From an uncultured Winogradskyella sp. (GTDB taxonomy: Bacteria > Bacteroidota > Bacteroidia > Flavobacteriales > Flavobacteriaceae), in assembly GCF_947496485.1 (NCBI RefSeq), contig NZ_CANMCZ010000001.1:1297596-1361595 (forward strand): 64,000 bases of DNA, written 5' to 3'. Below the pieces are notes generated by a model, which had not been told where the DNA came from, did no database searches, and was given only the letters and a program-made list of their open reading frames with translations. Shown here piece after piece: positions 9,253 to 18,872 of the stretch (the first letter of the stretch is position 1; each line of letters starts with the position of its first letter). A program made the translations under genes and the position numbers.

Positions 9253-11142
9253 TCAATCTATATATGCCTGCATCCACAATTCAATAGTTAATAATTGATA
9301 AATTTGGTATGCATTATCCTCTTTTCCTAATCTATCTCTTTCTATAAGGTTCGATACAAAGTCGTAATTAAAAATGGCCCTATTGTCTATTCTTTCTTTA
9401 GACAATAAATCATCCACCATTGGTTTTAGTTCGTTAGAAATCCATGATCGAATTGGCGCGCCAAACGAGGCTTTCTTTCTATAGATTATATCTTTGTTTA
9501 GAAACTTTTCGGCGGACTTCTTTAAAACATATTTAGTTTGATTATTTTTGAATTTAAATTTACCCGGAATTGACATCGCAAACTCGATTACTTTTTTATC
9601 TATAAAAGGGACTCTTACCTCAACTGAAGCGGCCATTGAAGCCCTGTCAGTGTAGGTTAGGTTTAATCCATTCATAAACATCTGTATATCCGTATTACAT
9701 ACCTGATTAATTATATCACCTTTAAATTTTTCATTAAACTTTTTTTCATGGTATTTAAAAATAAAGTCAATATCACTTTTATCAACATCTTTTAATAAAT
9801 TTTTCAAGCTATTTTTATTATAATAAGAATAGCTCCTCATGTATGCTTCATCTACTGGTAGTGATGCAAAATTTAAAAACCGCTTAGCCCACCTCGTTAT
9901 TATTATTCCTTTCCCCCCAATTTTTACAGGTAAAATATTTATAATTTTTTTAGTTAAATATTTCAATGGTCCCGGCAATTTACCGTATTTTCTAGCATAC
10001 ATTAGTGCCCTATGCCTTTGATATCCAAAAAAGATTTCGTCTGCACCCATTCCTGATAATAGTACTTTCACACCCTTGTCTCTTGCTCTTTTGCAAATAA
10101 GATACGTATTTATGGCTGCCGGATCACCAATTGGTTCATCTAACGTTTTTACTATTTCGGGTAATATTTTTACAATATCTGGAGATAATTCTATCTCATC
10201 ATAATCAAATTTATATTGTTGAGCCAATATCCTGGCGTATTTTTGATCATCGGGCATTTGCTCAACTTTTTTATCTTTAGATGATGTTGTAATTGTATAT
10301 GTAGATAGTTTATTTATATGTTTTGAAGCGATAACCGAGATGAGTGAGGAGTCTACCCCGCCACTTAGAAATGAACTTACAGGTACGTCAGAAATCATGT
10401 GTCGTTGAACACTTTTTTCTAATACATTTTCTAATTTTACTGCTGCTTCTTTTTCGGTTATCGTATTGTTTACTTCTCCCGACAACTCCCAATATTTATT
10501 TATCTTAACTTTCTTATCAGATGAAATTGTCATGTAATGTGCCGGAGGAAGCTTGTACGTGCCTTTGAAAATTGATTCATTGCCTGGAACCCACAAGTAA
10601 TTTAATGCAGAAATTAACACCCTTTTATTGATGGTTTTACTAAATCCCTCTACTTTAGTTAATGTTTTTAGTTCAGAAGAAAAACAGATGTTTTCATTTA
10701 TTAGAGTATAAAATAAAGGCTTAATCCCAAAATGATCTCTTGCTATGAAAGATTCTTTAGTCGCCTTATTATAAATAGCAAAAGAAAACATCCCTTCAAA
10801 TTTGTCAAGACACTTTTCTTTTTCATTAATAAAATAATCCAAGACTACTTCCGTATCAGATTCTGTTGAGAATTTTGAATTGTACGTATTAGTTAAATAT
10901 TGTTTTAAAATTTTATAATTATATAGTTCCCCATTATATATAATAACATATTCACCTTTGTGCAGTGGCTGATTAGCTCTTTCGTTTAAATCGATTATTG
11001 ACAGACGTTGATGTGCCAGTGAAATATACTCATCGCACCAAAAGTCTTGAGAGTCAGGCCCTCTATGCCGTTGTACTTTATTAGCATTGATTGCTAATTC
11101 TTGTAAATTATTAAATCCTATAAACCCTGCAATTCCGCACAT
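9253..11142 (-). CDS. asnB: Asparagine synthase-type amidotransferase (glutamine-hydrolysing)
   Basis: A 629-residue class II amidotransferase. After Met removal the N-terminal Cys2 (MCGIAGFIGF) is the glutaminase nucleophile, supported by HRGPDSQ at 27-33. The synthetase domain has the PP-loop SGGVDSS at 260-266 and LLSGMGADEIFFGYQRH around 365. In polysaccharide loci this family often amidates a sugar acid or other carboxylate rather than making free asparagine. Here it sits between a glycosyltransferase and a polymerase-like gene, which favours glycan tailoring. The asnB symbol refers to the family only. Confidence 0.9.
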   Translation of the reverse strand: MCGIAGFIGFNNLQELAINANKVQRHRGPDSQDFWCDEYISLAHQRLSIIDLNERANQPLHKGEYVIIYNGELYNYKILKQYLTNTYNSKFSTESDTEVVLDYFINEKEKCLDKFEGMFSFAIYNKATKESFIARDHFGIKPLFYTLINENICFSSELKTLTKVEGFSKTINKRVLISALNYLWVPGNESIFKGTYKLPPAHYMTISSDKKVKINKYWELSGEVNNTITEKEAAVKLENVLEKSVQRHMISDVPVSSFLSGGVDSSLISVIASKHINKLSTYTITTSSKDKKVEQMPDDQKYARILAQQYKFDYDEIELSPDIVKILPEIVKTLDEPIGDPAAINTYLICKRARDKGVKVLLSGMGADEIFFGYQRHRALMYARKYGKLPGPLKYLTKKIINILPVKIGGKGIIITRWAKRFLNFASLPVDEAYMRSYSYYNKNSLKNLLKDVDKSDIDFIFKYHEKKFNEKFKGDIINQVCNTDIQMFMNGLNLTYTDRASMAASVEVRVPFIDKKVIEFAMSIPGKFKFKNNQTKYVLKKSAEKFLNKDIIYRKKASFGAPIRSWISNELKPMVDDLLSKERIDNRAIFNYDFVSNLIERDRLGKEDNAYQIYQLLTIELWMQAYID

Positions 11143-11171
11143 AAATTATCGACTAATTTGCTTATAATATA

Positions 11172-12275
11172 TTAATTGAAATCCTTAAAGATCTGGTTTA
11201 TCACTTTAATGAAATTTTCTTCAAATTTTTCTTGAGTATATTTTTGATTGAATTTAGTGTAATTATTAAATCCATGTTCTTTAATTAAATCGGTGTTTTC
11301 AATATAATTAATCATTTCATCACTGACATCTTTTCCACTATTAAGTGGAACTATCTGACCATTTACCTCGCGCTCTATTATTTCTGGTATAGCGCCAACT
11401 GAAGTCGAGATTACCGGAAGCCACATTTGCATAGCTTCGATAATTGATAATGGAAAACAATCATTTAAAGTGGGGAAAACAAATACATCAGATTGAGCTA
11501 ATTGATTATACTTGTCTTTTCCGTATTGTGGCCCTAATATTTCTACCGTATCTATAAGATTATTCTCTTTTACGAAAACATTTAAGTCATCTAATGAGAG
11601 GTCTTGGCTAATATTTCCAATTATTTTTACTTTAAAATTATACTTCTTTTCAAATGTGATTTTAATTGCTTCTAAGAAAATTTTTATACCCTTAGACTCC
11701 ATTAAATTGGATAAAAAAACAAATGTTATTATTTCAGGGATGACTTGTTTTTCAAATTTCACATTCTCAATACCATTATTCAAAATATATGATTCTGATT
11801 TGTATATCCCCTCAATGTCGTAATTCAATAAGTCCGACAATATGATAACTTTAGTGTTTTTAAAAACCCATTCATAAAAAAACTTATTAACTTTTGACTT
11901 TTCTGAATTTTCCTTAATTCCTTTTCCATGTAAATGATATACAATTTTCTTTTTAAAAAGTTTTAGTAACAAAACAAAAAAAATGTCTCTATAAAAAGCA
12001 TATCCTGTAGGAGAAATAGTGAAATAAACTAAATCTATTTTTTTTGATATCAGAACTTTAAAAAGCTTAATGAATGTTGCTATTAAGGACCAAACTTTTG
12101 CTAAACTTGGCCTACCAATTTCCTTGATTTTTTTTACAAAACTCAATGGCACAATAACTAGGTCAAATTCAGAATTTATTAAAGAGCTGTCTATAATATT
12201 TTTATTAATTACAGACACGCCATGGACAGGTGGAGGTAATTGCGCTAAGACTAAAATTTTAGGTTTTTCTTTCAT
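11172..12275 (-). CDS. Glycosyltransferase family 4
   Basis: A 367-residue GT-B glycosyltransferase. The N-terminal half begins with LAQLPPPVHGVSVINKNI, a pattern seen in GT4 enzymes of surface-glycan loci. The C-terminal half has FLSNLMESKGIKIFLEAI and the EX7E-type donor motif in CFPLSIIEAMQMWLPVIS. It sits 12 bases downstream of the O-antigen ligase-like gene and 29 bases upstream of asnB, clearly within the operon. The donor and acceptor sugars are unknown. Confidence 0.9.
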   Translation of the reverse strand: MKEKPKILVLAQLPPPVHGVSVINKNIIDSSLINSEFDLVIVPLSFVKKIKEIGRPSLAKVWSLIATFIKLFKVLISKKIDLVYFTISPTGYAFYRDIFFVLLLKLFKKKIVYHLHGKGIKENSEKSKVNKFFYEWVFKNTKVIILSDLLNYDIEGIYKSESYILNNGIENVKFEKQVIPEIITFVFLSNLMESKGIKIFLEAIKITFEKKYNFKVKIIGNISQDLSLDDLNVFVKENNLIDTVEILGPQYGKDKYNQLAQSDVFVFPTLNDCFPLSIIEAMQMWLPVISTSVGAIPEIIEREVNGQIVPLNSGKDVSDEMINYIENTDLIKEHGFNNYTKFNQKYTQEKFEENFIKVINQIFKDFN

Positions 12276-12287
12276 TCTTATAAAAAA

Positions 12288-13499
12288 TTAATCTTTTGAG
12301 GCTAAGCAAATAAAAAAAGCAAAAAACACTATGCCTTTATTAACAATTAAAAAATTATCCGTTAAGCTTGAAATAGATAATAGAATCAGAATAGTATATA
12401 AATAATAATTCTTCTTTTTAATACTATAATATAATCCATACACTAATAATGTAATAAATAATAAAAGTGTTATAATACCACTTTCTAAGAGGTAATGCAA
12501 AAATTGATTATGAGTTGAAAATTTCTTGTCATACCCAACTTGAAACCCCATCTCTTTGTATTTTTTGTTTAATGTTTTCTGCGCACAACCAACACCTATT
12601 CCGAAAGGGAATGTTTCTTTGATAACATTTAACGTACACTCCCATTTAGCCAGTCTAACATTTAAAGAATTCCAATTTGTATTATGTATATCATCTGTTA
12701 AGTTATATTTGAAAATATCTTTATCAATTCCTTTTGTTTTGATGCTAAAAAAGGTTATGGATAACAGTATGGGAATTAAAAAAAATAGGTAGTACTTAAG
12801 TTTAATTTTTAAATAATATGCTGTTGATATCGATATTACCCCTAAAGCCATATAGGCCGTAAAAGAGTTCATCAAAGCTATAATTAATCCCAAAAATCCA
12901 ATTAAAAGAATAGCCTTTAAACGATGTTTGGAATGAGATTTTTTAATAATAAAAGTTTCGAAAAGTATAACTATAGATAGTGTCAAATATAATGCAAAAA
13001 CCGTCGCGCTTATATTGGCGTTTTCCATTAGTCTGTGATAAGTAAATCGATTTTCTAACACTAAATTTTCAGGATTAAAAACGCTTGTTGTTCCGGTTTG
13101 GATAGAATAATAACCCGCTAAAAGCAATGCATAGAAAAATACCAGTACAACAGAAAGTACAAAAGCATACTTAATTATCTGGATTCTTTTTTCACCAATA
13201 CCCGATAATTGAATAGATATAGGAAATATTAGAAACACTAGATATTTCTCTAGAACTTTAAAGCCAGAGCTTGTGTCACAAGAATAGATTATACTAATTG
13301 TGCTAAAAAAGAAGATTAGTATCAAAAAGTAATTTAGTCTATTTATTTTGAATTGAATTTTCTTATCAATGATACTTAATGCGAAAACAAAAAGCATTAA
13401 AAAAATAGCAATATTATTTGCTAACATTGGAAGTGGCAATGTAAATGCAACTAATGCAAAAGTGTAAAATCTTAAACTTTCTATATTATGCTTCTTCAT
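12288..13499 (-). CDS. O-antigen ligase/polymerase family membrane protein
   Basis: A 403-residue protein with about ten to twelve membrane helices. Between later helices is a periplasmic loop containing GIGVGCAQKTLNKKYKEMGF and then KFSTHNQFLHYLLESGIITL. The HNQFLHYLLESGI stretch is the hallmark of the Wzy_C (O-antigen ligase) domain. It either polymerises repeat units or ligates the polymer to an acceptor in the periplasm. Its start overlaps the end of the upstream polymerase-like gene by 14 bases. Confidence 0.83.
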   Translation of the reverse strand: MKKHNIESLRFYTFALVAFTLPLPMLANNIAIFLMLFVFALSIIDKKIQFKINRLNYFLILIFFFSTISIIYSCDTSSGFKVLEKYLVFLIFPISIQLSGIGEKRIQIIKYAFVLSVVLVFFYALLLAGYYSIQTGTTSVFNPENLVLENRFTYHRLMENANISATVFALYLTLSIVILFETFIIKKSHSKHRLKAILLIGFLGLIIALMNSFTAYMALGVISISTAYYLKIKLKYYLFFLIPILLSITFFSIKTKGIDKDIFKYNLTDDIHNTNWNSLNVRLAKWECTLNVIKETFPFGIGVGCAQKTLNKKYKEMGFQVGYDKKFSTHNQFLHYLLESGIITLLLFITLLVYGLYYSIKKKNYYLYTILILLSISSLTDNFLIVNKGIVFFAFFICLASKD

Positions 13500-14751
13500 T
13501 TTTATATCTTAAAATGTCTGAGTACATAAATATTTCAAAGAATATAATTACCGTAAAATATTCAAACCAATAATCCAGAATAAAGTATGCAAGTAATAGA
13601 AATAAAACAAGCCTACCATATGTAAGGTGTTTATAACTTTTTATTGGGTAGTATAGATAGAATAAGATAAAAAGAACTATCCCTATCAATCCATATTCGC
13701 CAATTATCTTATTGTAAAATGAAAAGGGTTGATTGGCAGTACCGTCTTTATAAGGTCTACTTAAAATTTTCTCATTCCACAACTGAAAGTGATTACTATA
13801 AAATTCGTCTGATGCATATACTAAACTTTCAGGATACCAGCTCACATACTCTCCAGCGGTCATAAAAGCTGTTCTAGAAGAAAATTTCCCAGCACCTGCT
13901 CCAAATAGAAAATTTGGCGTGTCTAAAAGGGCGTGCTCCATGGTCTGCTCAAAAGAAACTATTTTTCTTGCCTGATCTCTTTTTGCGAAAAGTTTTTTTG
14001 TGAGATTTGTTTTAACATATTCTATGTTTTTAGGACTAATGATAGTGAACAATAAAAAGCCAGCAAATACACCTGCAAGAATCCTTAATTTGAATTTAAT
14101 TGGAAGATAAAAAAATGCAAATATTAATATTGTACCTAAGAATAAAACTATTCCACTCATGTAGGTAGTTAAACTTATACATAATAATGCAACTATTGCA
14201 AATTTAATGTTCTTTGTATAGAAAAAATAAATCGAATAAAATGATAGAATTATCATATTAACCGAAGAATTTGTAAAAATACCCTTTATAAAATCACCTG
14301 CTCCCATCGATGATAGAAATGGAATTAGAGAGAAGTGCTCAATTGATAGGTTTATATATTGAATAATTATAAAAAGTATATTTATTTTAAAAAAACCTAT
14401 TAATATTTGCTCTACATCATTTTGAGATAAAGTTTTAAGTAGTCTAGCCACAACTACTGAGCACACAAGCATGAGTACCCATAAAAAAGTTGCTGTAATA
14501 GAATTTATTACATAGTTTAAGGAATAATCATTGTTAAAAAAAAACGAAATCTGAATGAACGAAATAAAAATCATTAAAGTGTAAAACACATCCTTAATTG
14601 GGAAGAATATTTTGTTGCTTTTTATAAAAAATAGCCCCGTAAAACCTAGAAGAACTATTGAAGAAAACTGTAGAATTACATTTCCAATGGATACACCAAA
14701 AAGAAATACAAAGAAGAAAATCTTATATAGTTTTATTTTATTATATCGCAT
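13486..14751 (-). CDS. O-antigen polymerase-like membrane protein
   Basis: A 421-residue polytopic membrane protein with roughly eleven hydrophobic segments and one large loop around residues 255-345 that includes FGAGAGKFSSRTAF and NHFQLWNEKILSRPYKDG. The loop is followed by FSFYNKIIGEYGLIGIVLFI, a Wzy_C-like arrangement. This is the best Wzy candidate along with its downstream neighbour; which one polymerises and which ligates cannot be decided. It begins 56 bases after the first HprK-like gene's stop. Confidence 0.72.
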   Translation of the reverse strand: MRYNKIKLYKIFFFVFLFGVSIGNVILQFSSIVLLGFTGLFFIKSNKIFFPIKDVFYTLMIFISFIQISFFFNNDYSLNYVINSITATFLWVLMLVCSVVVARLLKTLSQNDVEQILIGFFKINILFIIIQYINLSIEHFSLIPFLSSMGAGDFIKGIFTNSSVNMIILSFYSIYFFYTKNIKFAIVALLCISLTTYMSGIVLFLGTILIFAFFYLPIKFKLRILAGVFAGFLLFTIISPKNIEYVKTNLTKKLFAKRDQARKIVSFEQTMEHALLDTPNFLFGAGAGKFSSRTAFMTAGEYVSWYPESLVYASDEFYSNHFQLWNEKILSRPYKDGTANQPFSFYNKIIGEYGLIGIVLFILFYLYYPIKSYKHLTYGRLVLFLLLAYFILDYWFEYFTVIIFFEIFMYSDILRYKNEEA

Positions 14752-14807
14752 ATATTTACACTAACCTTTATCAAAATCAATATTTTTAAATTCTATATTT
14801 CGTTTAT

Positions 14808-15710
14808 TTAATAATTAGTCTGGTTCATTGCCGAATTTAATACACTTTCAATTGAATTACCTTCTTCTAAAATCCCTAAGTGCTTCATTATTATTTTATA
14901 ATGATCAAAAAATAATTGTTCAAAATTCATAATCTCCTCAGCATCTTTTGGTAAATTAAATCCATTTGGCCGATTTAAATAATACAATTTATTGAGCTTA
15001 GCTTTGTTTATGGTGTTTTTATTTTTAAGTGGTAAATAATGCACAGGTTGCCATGGTGGTGTTATAAATTTTTTAATATCTAGATTGTGTTTAGCTCTAT
15101 AGTTTTTATCAATTAACGGTAAATTATAAGAATATAGTCTAATTGGTCTAAGATACGGATAAACAAAACCTTCCGTGTCAACAACGGATAAATCGTCGGA
15201 CCATATTTCTTTTGTGTTTAATTCTTTAAGAATAGCATTTGTCTTTCCGGTACCACGCCAACCCATTATTACATCTACTTTGCCATTGTCTAAAACACTA
15301 GACGCGTGTACGAAAGTCGCATTAGACTCTAATAATAAAATTTGCATAAAAGGTTCTATCAATTCATCTGTAATGTGTCTACCAGGAGTAATTCGTTTAA
15401 AAGGTATTCTGCCTCTCTTAACTTTTGTTGGCACTCCTATATCAAAGCCTTTCTCAGTTCTAACAATAAAGTGTCCGGTGTTAAACACTACAGTTTTATC
15501 GTTAGCAACACAATCCTTACCTAATGAGGTGACATTTTCTATATTGGGTATGCTATCAGTAATTGTAACATTTAAAACTGACTTAGGGTCTTCTAAGGGC
15601 TTGTCAAAGTTCTCGTATATGAGTTTTATAAAATTTAAACAGGACTTAGATAATAATCCTTTAATATTTACATTCACTCTATTTGCAAGTGAAAATTGAT
15701 AGTTGCTCAT
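14808..15710 (-). CDS. HprK-like P-loop protein A
   Basis: A 300-residue protein whose middle carries a P-loop module laid out like the C-terminal domain of HPr kinase: FVHAS at 133-137, a beta strand, the Walker A GWRGTGKT at 150-157, then WSDD at 170-173 followed by YPYLRPIRLY. The His-Ala-Ser, GxGKT and SDD elements together suggest nucleotide binding and possibly phosphotransfer to a Ser or sugar hydroxyl. The first 120 residues match nothing I recognise. Its ATG abuts the stop of a paralogous gene directly upstream. The target is unknown; HPr itself is unlikely in this setting. Confidence 0.7.
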   Translation of the reverse strand: MSNYQFSLANRVNVNIKGLLSKSCLNFIKLIYENFDKPLEDPKSVLNVTITDSIPNIENVTSLGKDCVANDKTVVFNTGHFIVRTEKGFDIGVPTKVKRGRIPFKRITPGRHITDELIEPFMQILLLESNATFVHASSVLDNGKVDVIMGWRGTGKTNAILKELNTKEIWSDDLSVVDTEGFVYPYLRPIRLYSYNLPLIDKNYRAKHNLDIKKFITPPWQPVHYLPLKNKNTINKAKLNKLYYLNRPNGFNLPKDAEEIMNFEQLFFDHYKIIMKHLGILEEGNSIESVLNSAMNQTNY

Positions 15711-16631
15711 TTAAATGTTTTTAATCAAATTAATTGAAGTTTCAATGTTATCTAGACCCTCTTCAACTTCTAATTTTTTTAGAATATAATCACCCCCAAA
15801 TTCTAAATCATAATTCTTAATGCTAATTGAATCATTTTCGCTAAGGTAAAACACTCCTTCTTTTTCCATAGTGTTGGTCTGGTTTATGGACAAATTTAAG
15901 TCTTTGAAGTTTAGATTTGTTAATTGGTTTTTATTTCCACGTTGCATTAAAATAAAATAATCAATCTCTCCTTCAAAAATATTTGGATACCCATTTATTG
16001 TTCTTCCATAAAAACTTATCCTACTCCTAGATGCTTTGCCTGCTCGCATCGGCTCTTCAATTGATCTAACCTTATTGTCTTTAATAAAACAATAATTATC
16101 TGATATTATGTCACAATTAGCTTCACTAGTCATTCTAGAAACTAATGTTGATTTCCCTACTTTACTTCCTGCTGAAACTACGAAAGTTTTGTCGTTAATC
16201 TTAAATACAGAAGCATGGATAAGCCTCCAACCATTCTTGTAATTTATATATTCAATGGGTTCGATGATAGCTGTCCTTATAATTGACATGTATAATTCTG
16301 AAACCCCAACTACGCTTGCTTTTTTATTTATAAATTTATAGAAACTTCTAATAATTGCCCTAGGAAGATTTAGTTTAAATATTGATGTGGTAATAACATT
16401 GTTGTTTTTCTTCCTATTATACTCAAAAAGTGGTGTTTTTAATATGTGACTGGTTAAGTCTTCATTGAAATTTACAACAACTTTATTTTTAGACATTTTT
16501 GGTTTTATAGAGGTCCATTGTTTAAAAAATAGTTTAATATAAAAAGACATAAAAAGACCTTTTTGTATCTCAATGATTATATTATCTGAACTCCATTGAG
16601 TTGAAAATAGAACACAATGTTTCGACTTCAT
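15711..16631 (-). CDS. HprK-like P-loop protein B
   Basis: A 306-residue protein with the same module as its downstream neighbour: LIHAS at 137-141, Walker A GSKVGKST at 155-162, then ISDN at 176-179 and EEPMRAG. The second acidic residue of the usual SDD pair is Asn here, so the two copies may differ in activity. Its start overlaps the flippase stop by four bases and its stop touches the next start, so the pair should be made in equal amounts. Paralogy suggests a heterodimer, but this is inference. HprK-related kinases occur in other exopolysaccharide loci. Confidence 0.7.
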   Translation of the reverse strand: MKSKHCVLFSTQWSSDNIIIEIQKGLFMSFYIKLFFKQWTSIKPKMSKNKVVVNFNEDLTSHILKTPLFEYNRKKNNNVITTSIFKLNLPRAIIRSFYKFINKKASVVGVSELYMSIIRTAIIEPIEYINYKNGWRLIHASVFKINDKTFVVSAGSKVGKSTLVSRMTSEANCDIISDNYCFIKDNKVRSIEEPMRAGKASRSRISFYGRTINGYPNIFEGEIDYFILMQRGNKNQLTNLNFKDLNLSINQTNTMEKEGVFYLSENDSISIKNYDLEFGGDYILKKLEVEEGLDNIETSINLIKNI

Positions 16632-17935
16632 AGTAATTCCATTTTTTTAGTATAAATAAGTGTTAAGACACCAAAACTTAACAAACATCCTAATAATGAG
16701 AATAGGGTCTGCCCAAAAACAAAACTAAAAACAAAAAACAATATTCCAAATAGTATAACAGCATATGACACTGATAGTCTATCTTTTAAATATTTTTTTT
16801 CCTTTAAAGAAATTGCATTTAAAACTGAAACAGTTATTTCTCCTAGTAATACAGAAAAAGCAATTAACACAGGGTAATTACCTATTATAAACCACAATGT
16901 TATGCTTGATATTATAACAACACTTGCAGCAATAATTATATTAACACTGTATTGTTTATCGTCTTTCCTGAGTAATAGTCTTGTGCCTGAGCTTGTTGTA
17001 AATGAAGATATAAATCCCGCAGCGCCCAATACCGTAAAAACTAATCTATAATCAATGAATTTTTTATCAAATAGCATTGGTATTAATACTTTGGGATAAA
17101 ACACTATTACAGCAAAAAATAATATTCCTGCAATTATAGCAAAATAATCTACTTTGATAGAAACGGAAAGTTCTTGAAGTTCTTTAAAAAAAGATTGTAC
17201 AACTAATCTTCTCACTCCTTTGAAAATCATATATAATTTTAAAGCTATGTAGATGATTGCCATGGTCTCATCGTTATAAATATAAGAGGCAACATTTACA
17301 ATCCCTATTCCTAAAAACATAAATGCAAAAGTTGCTACTCCAATATTTATGTTTTTATAATACTCAACTAAGCTACCTAATTTGGGCTTAACAAAGTATC
17401 TAACATCTAGAATCATTGTCACTATAATTCCTGCAACTAAATATGCAGCAGCTAAACTTATGACAAAAAGAAATATTATTAAATCTGGGTAATAAACTGA
17501 GCCAAATATTAATGCTAATGAAGGTATTAAAATTCTAACTAACGCCACAAAGGCTCCTGCTATTGGTTTTCCACGACCATATAATGCAAAATCTGCATTT
17601 AAGGCCAATATTGGAGATAAAAAGAATAAATAGTTTTCGGTATAAAAAAAGCCTGATATACCAAATAAAAACAACAACAAGGAAAGAGTTAAACGCGCAG
17701 ATTGGGTTAAATAGTAGTCTTTCTTCCAATCTTCTGATATTGCCATGTTCCTAGTAGCGGAAAGTTGTAATCCAAAAGCAATTATAGAAATTAAAATTAA
17801 AGTTAGTGAATCAACATTTCCAATAAAAGCAATCGTCTTGCTGCTTACATGTGTAGATATAAACTTTAATGAAAGTAAAGTTACAATATGTCCTAGTCCA
17901 GTTAATGAAATTATTACTACTAGTCTCTTAATCAT
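16628..17935 (-). CDS. Polysaccharide flippase-like membrane protein (Wzx/MATE fold)
   Basis: A 435-residue protein with about twelve membrane helices spread over its length, starting MIKRLVVIISLTGLGHIVTL. Length and topology fit the polysaccharide transporter (PST/Wzx) superfamily, which flips lipid-linked repeat units across the inner membrane. It is followed with a four-base overlap by the HprK-like pair and preceded by 91 bases after rfbD. Assignment rests on topology, length and locus rather than on a sharp motif. Confidence 0.78.
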   Translation of the reverse strand: MIKRLVVIISLTGLGHIVTLLSLKFISTHVSSKTIAFIGNVDSLTLILISIIAFGLQLSATRNMAISEDWKKDYYLTQSARLTLSLLLFLFGISGFFYTENYLFFLSPILALNADFALYGRGKPIAGAFVALVRILIPSLALIFGSVYYPDLIIFLFVISLAAAYLVAGIIVTMILDVRYFVKPKLGSLVEYYKNINIGVATFAFMFLGIGIVNVASYIYNDETMAIIYIALKLYMIFKGVRRLVVQSFFKELQELSVSIKVDYFAIIAGILFFAVIVFYPKVLIPMLFDKKFIDYRLVFTVLGAAGFISSFTTSSGTRLLLRKDDKQYSVNIIIAASVVIISSITLWFIIGNYPVLIAFSVLLGEITVSVLNAISLKEKKYLKDRLSVSYAVILFGILFFVFSFVFGQTLFSLLGCLLSFGVLTLIYTKKMELL

Positions 17936-18026
17936 ACAAAATTACTTTTATTGATTTTTGAACTTATAAGTGGTGTAAACCTGATATGAATAAAATTCCT
18001 TTTTAACATTTTGTTCTTTCAATTAT

Positions 18027-18872
18027 TTATATTTTTTTAACCATTATACGAACACTTTTTTGCCATGTGCTAAGCTCTTCAAAATAACGTTTAGTTTTAT
18101 TAAGACTCAACACGCTATATTTAGGTCGTTTGGCAAGTGTTTTAAAGCTTTCTACTGGTGAAATTTTATCAAGTTTTTCTGCATCTAAATTTCTAACAAT
18201 TTCTTTTGCAAACCTAAACCATGTTGTACTTCCTTTTGCTGAAAAGTTATAAATTCCGTAAGGTAATTTGTCAGTTTCAATTATGTGAAAAATGAAAGCT
18301 GACAAATCTAGACAGCTTGTTGGTGTTCCCTCTTCCCCTGTTGTAATACTTAAAGTTTCATCGTTTTTAATTTTACTGATGATTGTTTTTAAAAAGTTTT
18401 TACCATGTAATGAATACAACCAGGAGGTTCTAATAATATAATACTCTTTTAATTTCTCTTGGACATAAAGTTCTCCTTGTAGCTTTGATTTTCCATATTC
18501 ATTGATTGGGTTTGGTGTATCAATAGTTGTATAAGGTTTCAATTTTTTGCCATCGAAAACGTAATCTGTTGATATATGAATCAATTTTACTTGATATGCT
18601 TTACATACCTTTGCAATGTTTTTTGCCCCTTCTGCATTAATCAAAAATGCATCTTCGATGTTGGTTTCAGCACCTTCTACATTAGTATAAGCAGCACAAT
18701 TGATACAATAATCAAAATCAGCATGTTTAAACGCTTTTGTTAATTTGTTTCTGTCGGTAATATCTAAATCTTTTCTTGAAAAAAAACTTAACTCTAATGT
18801 TTCTCTTGGAGTCAGGTCTTTAATAGTCATACCTAATTGTCCATTAGACCCAAGGACAATAACTTTTTTCAT
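18027..18872 (-). CDS. rfbD: dTDP-4-dehydrorhamnose reductase
   Basis: Last step of dTDP-L-rhamnose synthesis: NAD(P)H-dependent reduction of dTDP-4-dehydro-L-rhamnose. The 281-residue protein has the Rossmann motif VLGSNGQLGMTI at its start, NCAAYTNVEGAE near residue 60, STDYVFDG near 102 and the catalytic YGKSK near 127. TSWLYSLHGKNF follows, as is normal for RmlD. The start ATG overlaps the rfbC stop by four bases. Confidence 0.96.
   Translation of the reverse strand: MKKVIVLGSNGQLGMTIKDLTPRETLELSFFSRKDLDITDRNKLTKAFKHADFDYCINCAAYTNVEGAETNIEDAFLINAEGAKNIAKVCKAYQVKLIHISTDYVFDGKKLKPYTTIDTPNPINEYGKSKLQGELYVQEKLKEYYIIRTSWLYSLHGKNFLKTIISKIKNDETLSITTGEEGTPTSCLDLSAFIFHIIETDKLPYGIYNFSAKGSTTWFRFAKEIVRNLDAEKLDKISPVESFKTLAKRPKYSVLSLNKTKRYFEELSTWQKSVRIMVKKI

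Noticed and set aside
15175-15699. 174-codon plus-strand frame opposite HprK-like protein A
   Set aside because: It lies wholly within the coding frame of a protein with clear P-loop motifs, has no ribosome-binding context and no recognisable domain.
9253-16631. Lasso peptide or other RiPP cluster, suggested by AsnB-like and HprK-like genes
   Set aside because: No precursor peptide, PqqD-like recognition element or lasso protease was seen, and the neighbours are glycosyltransferases, a flippase and polymerases, so a glycan role fits better.
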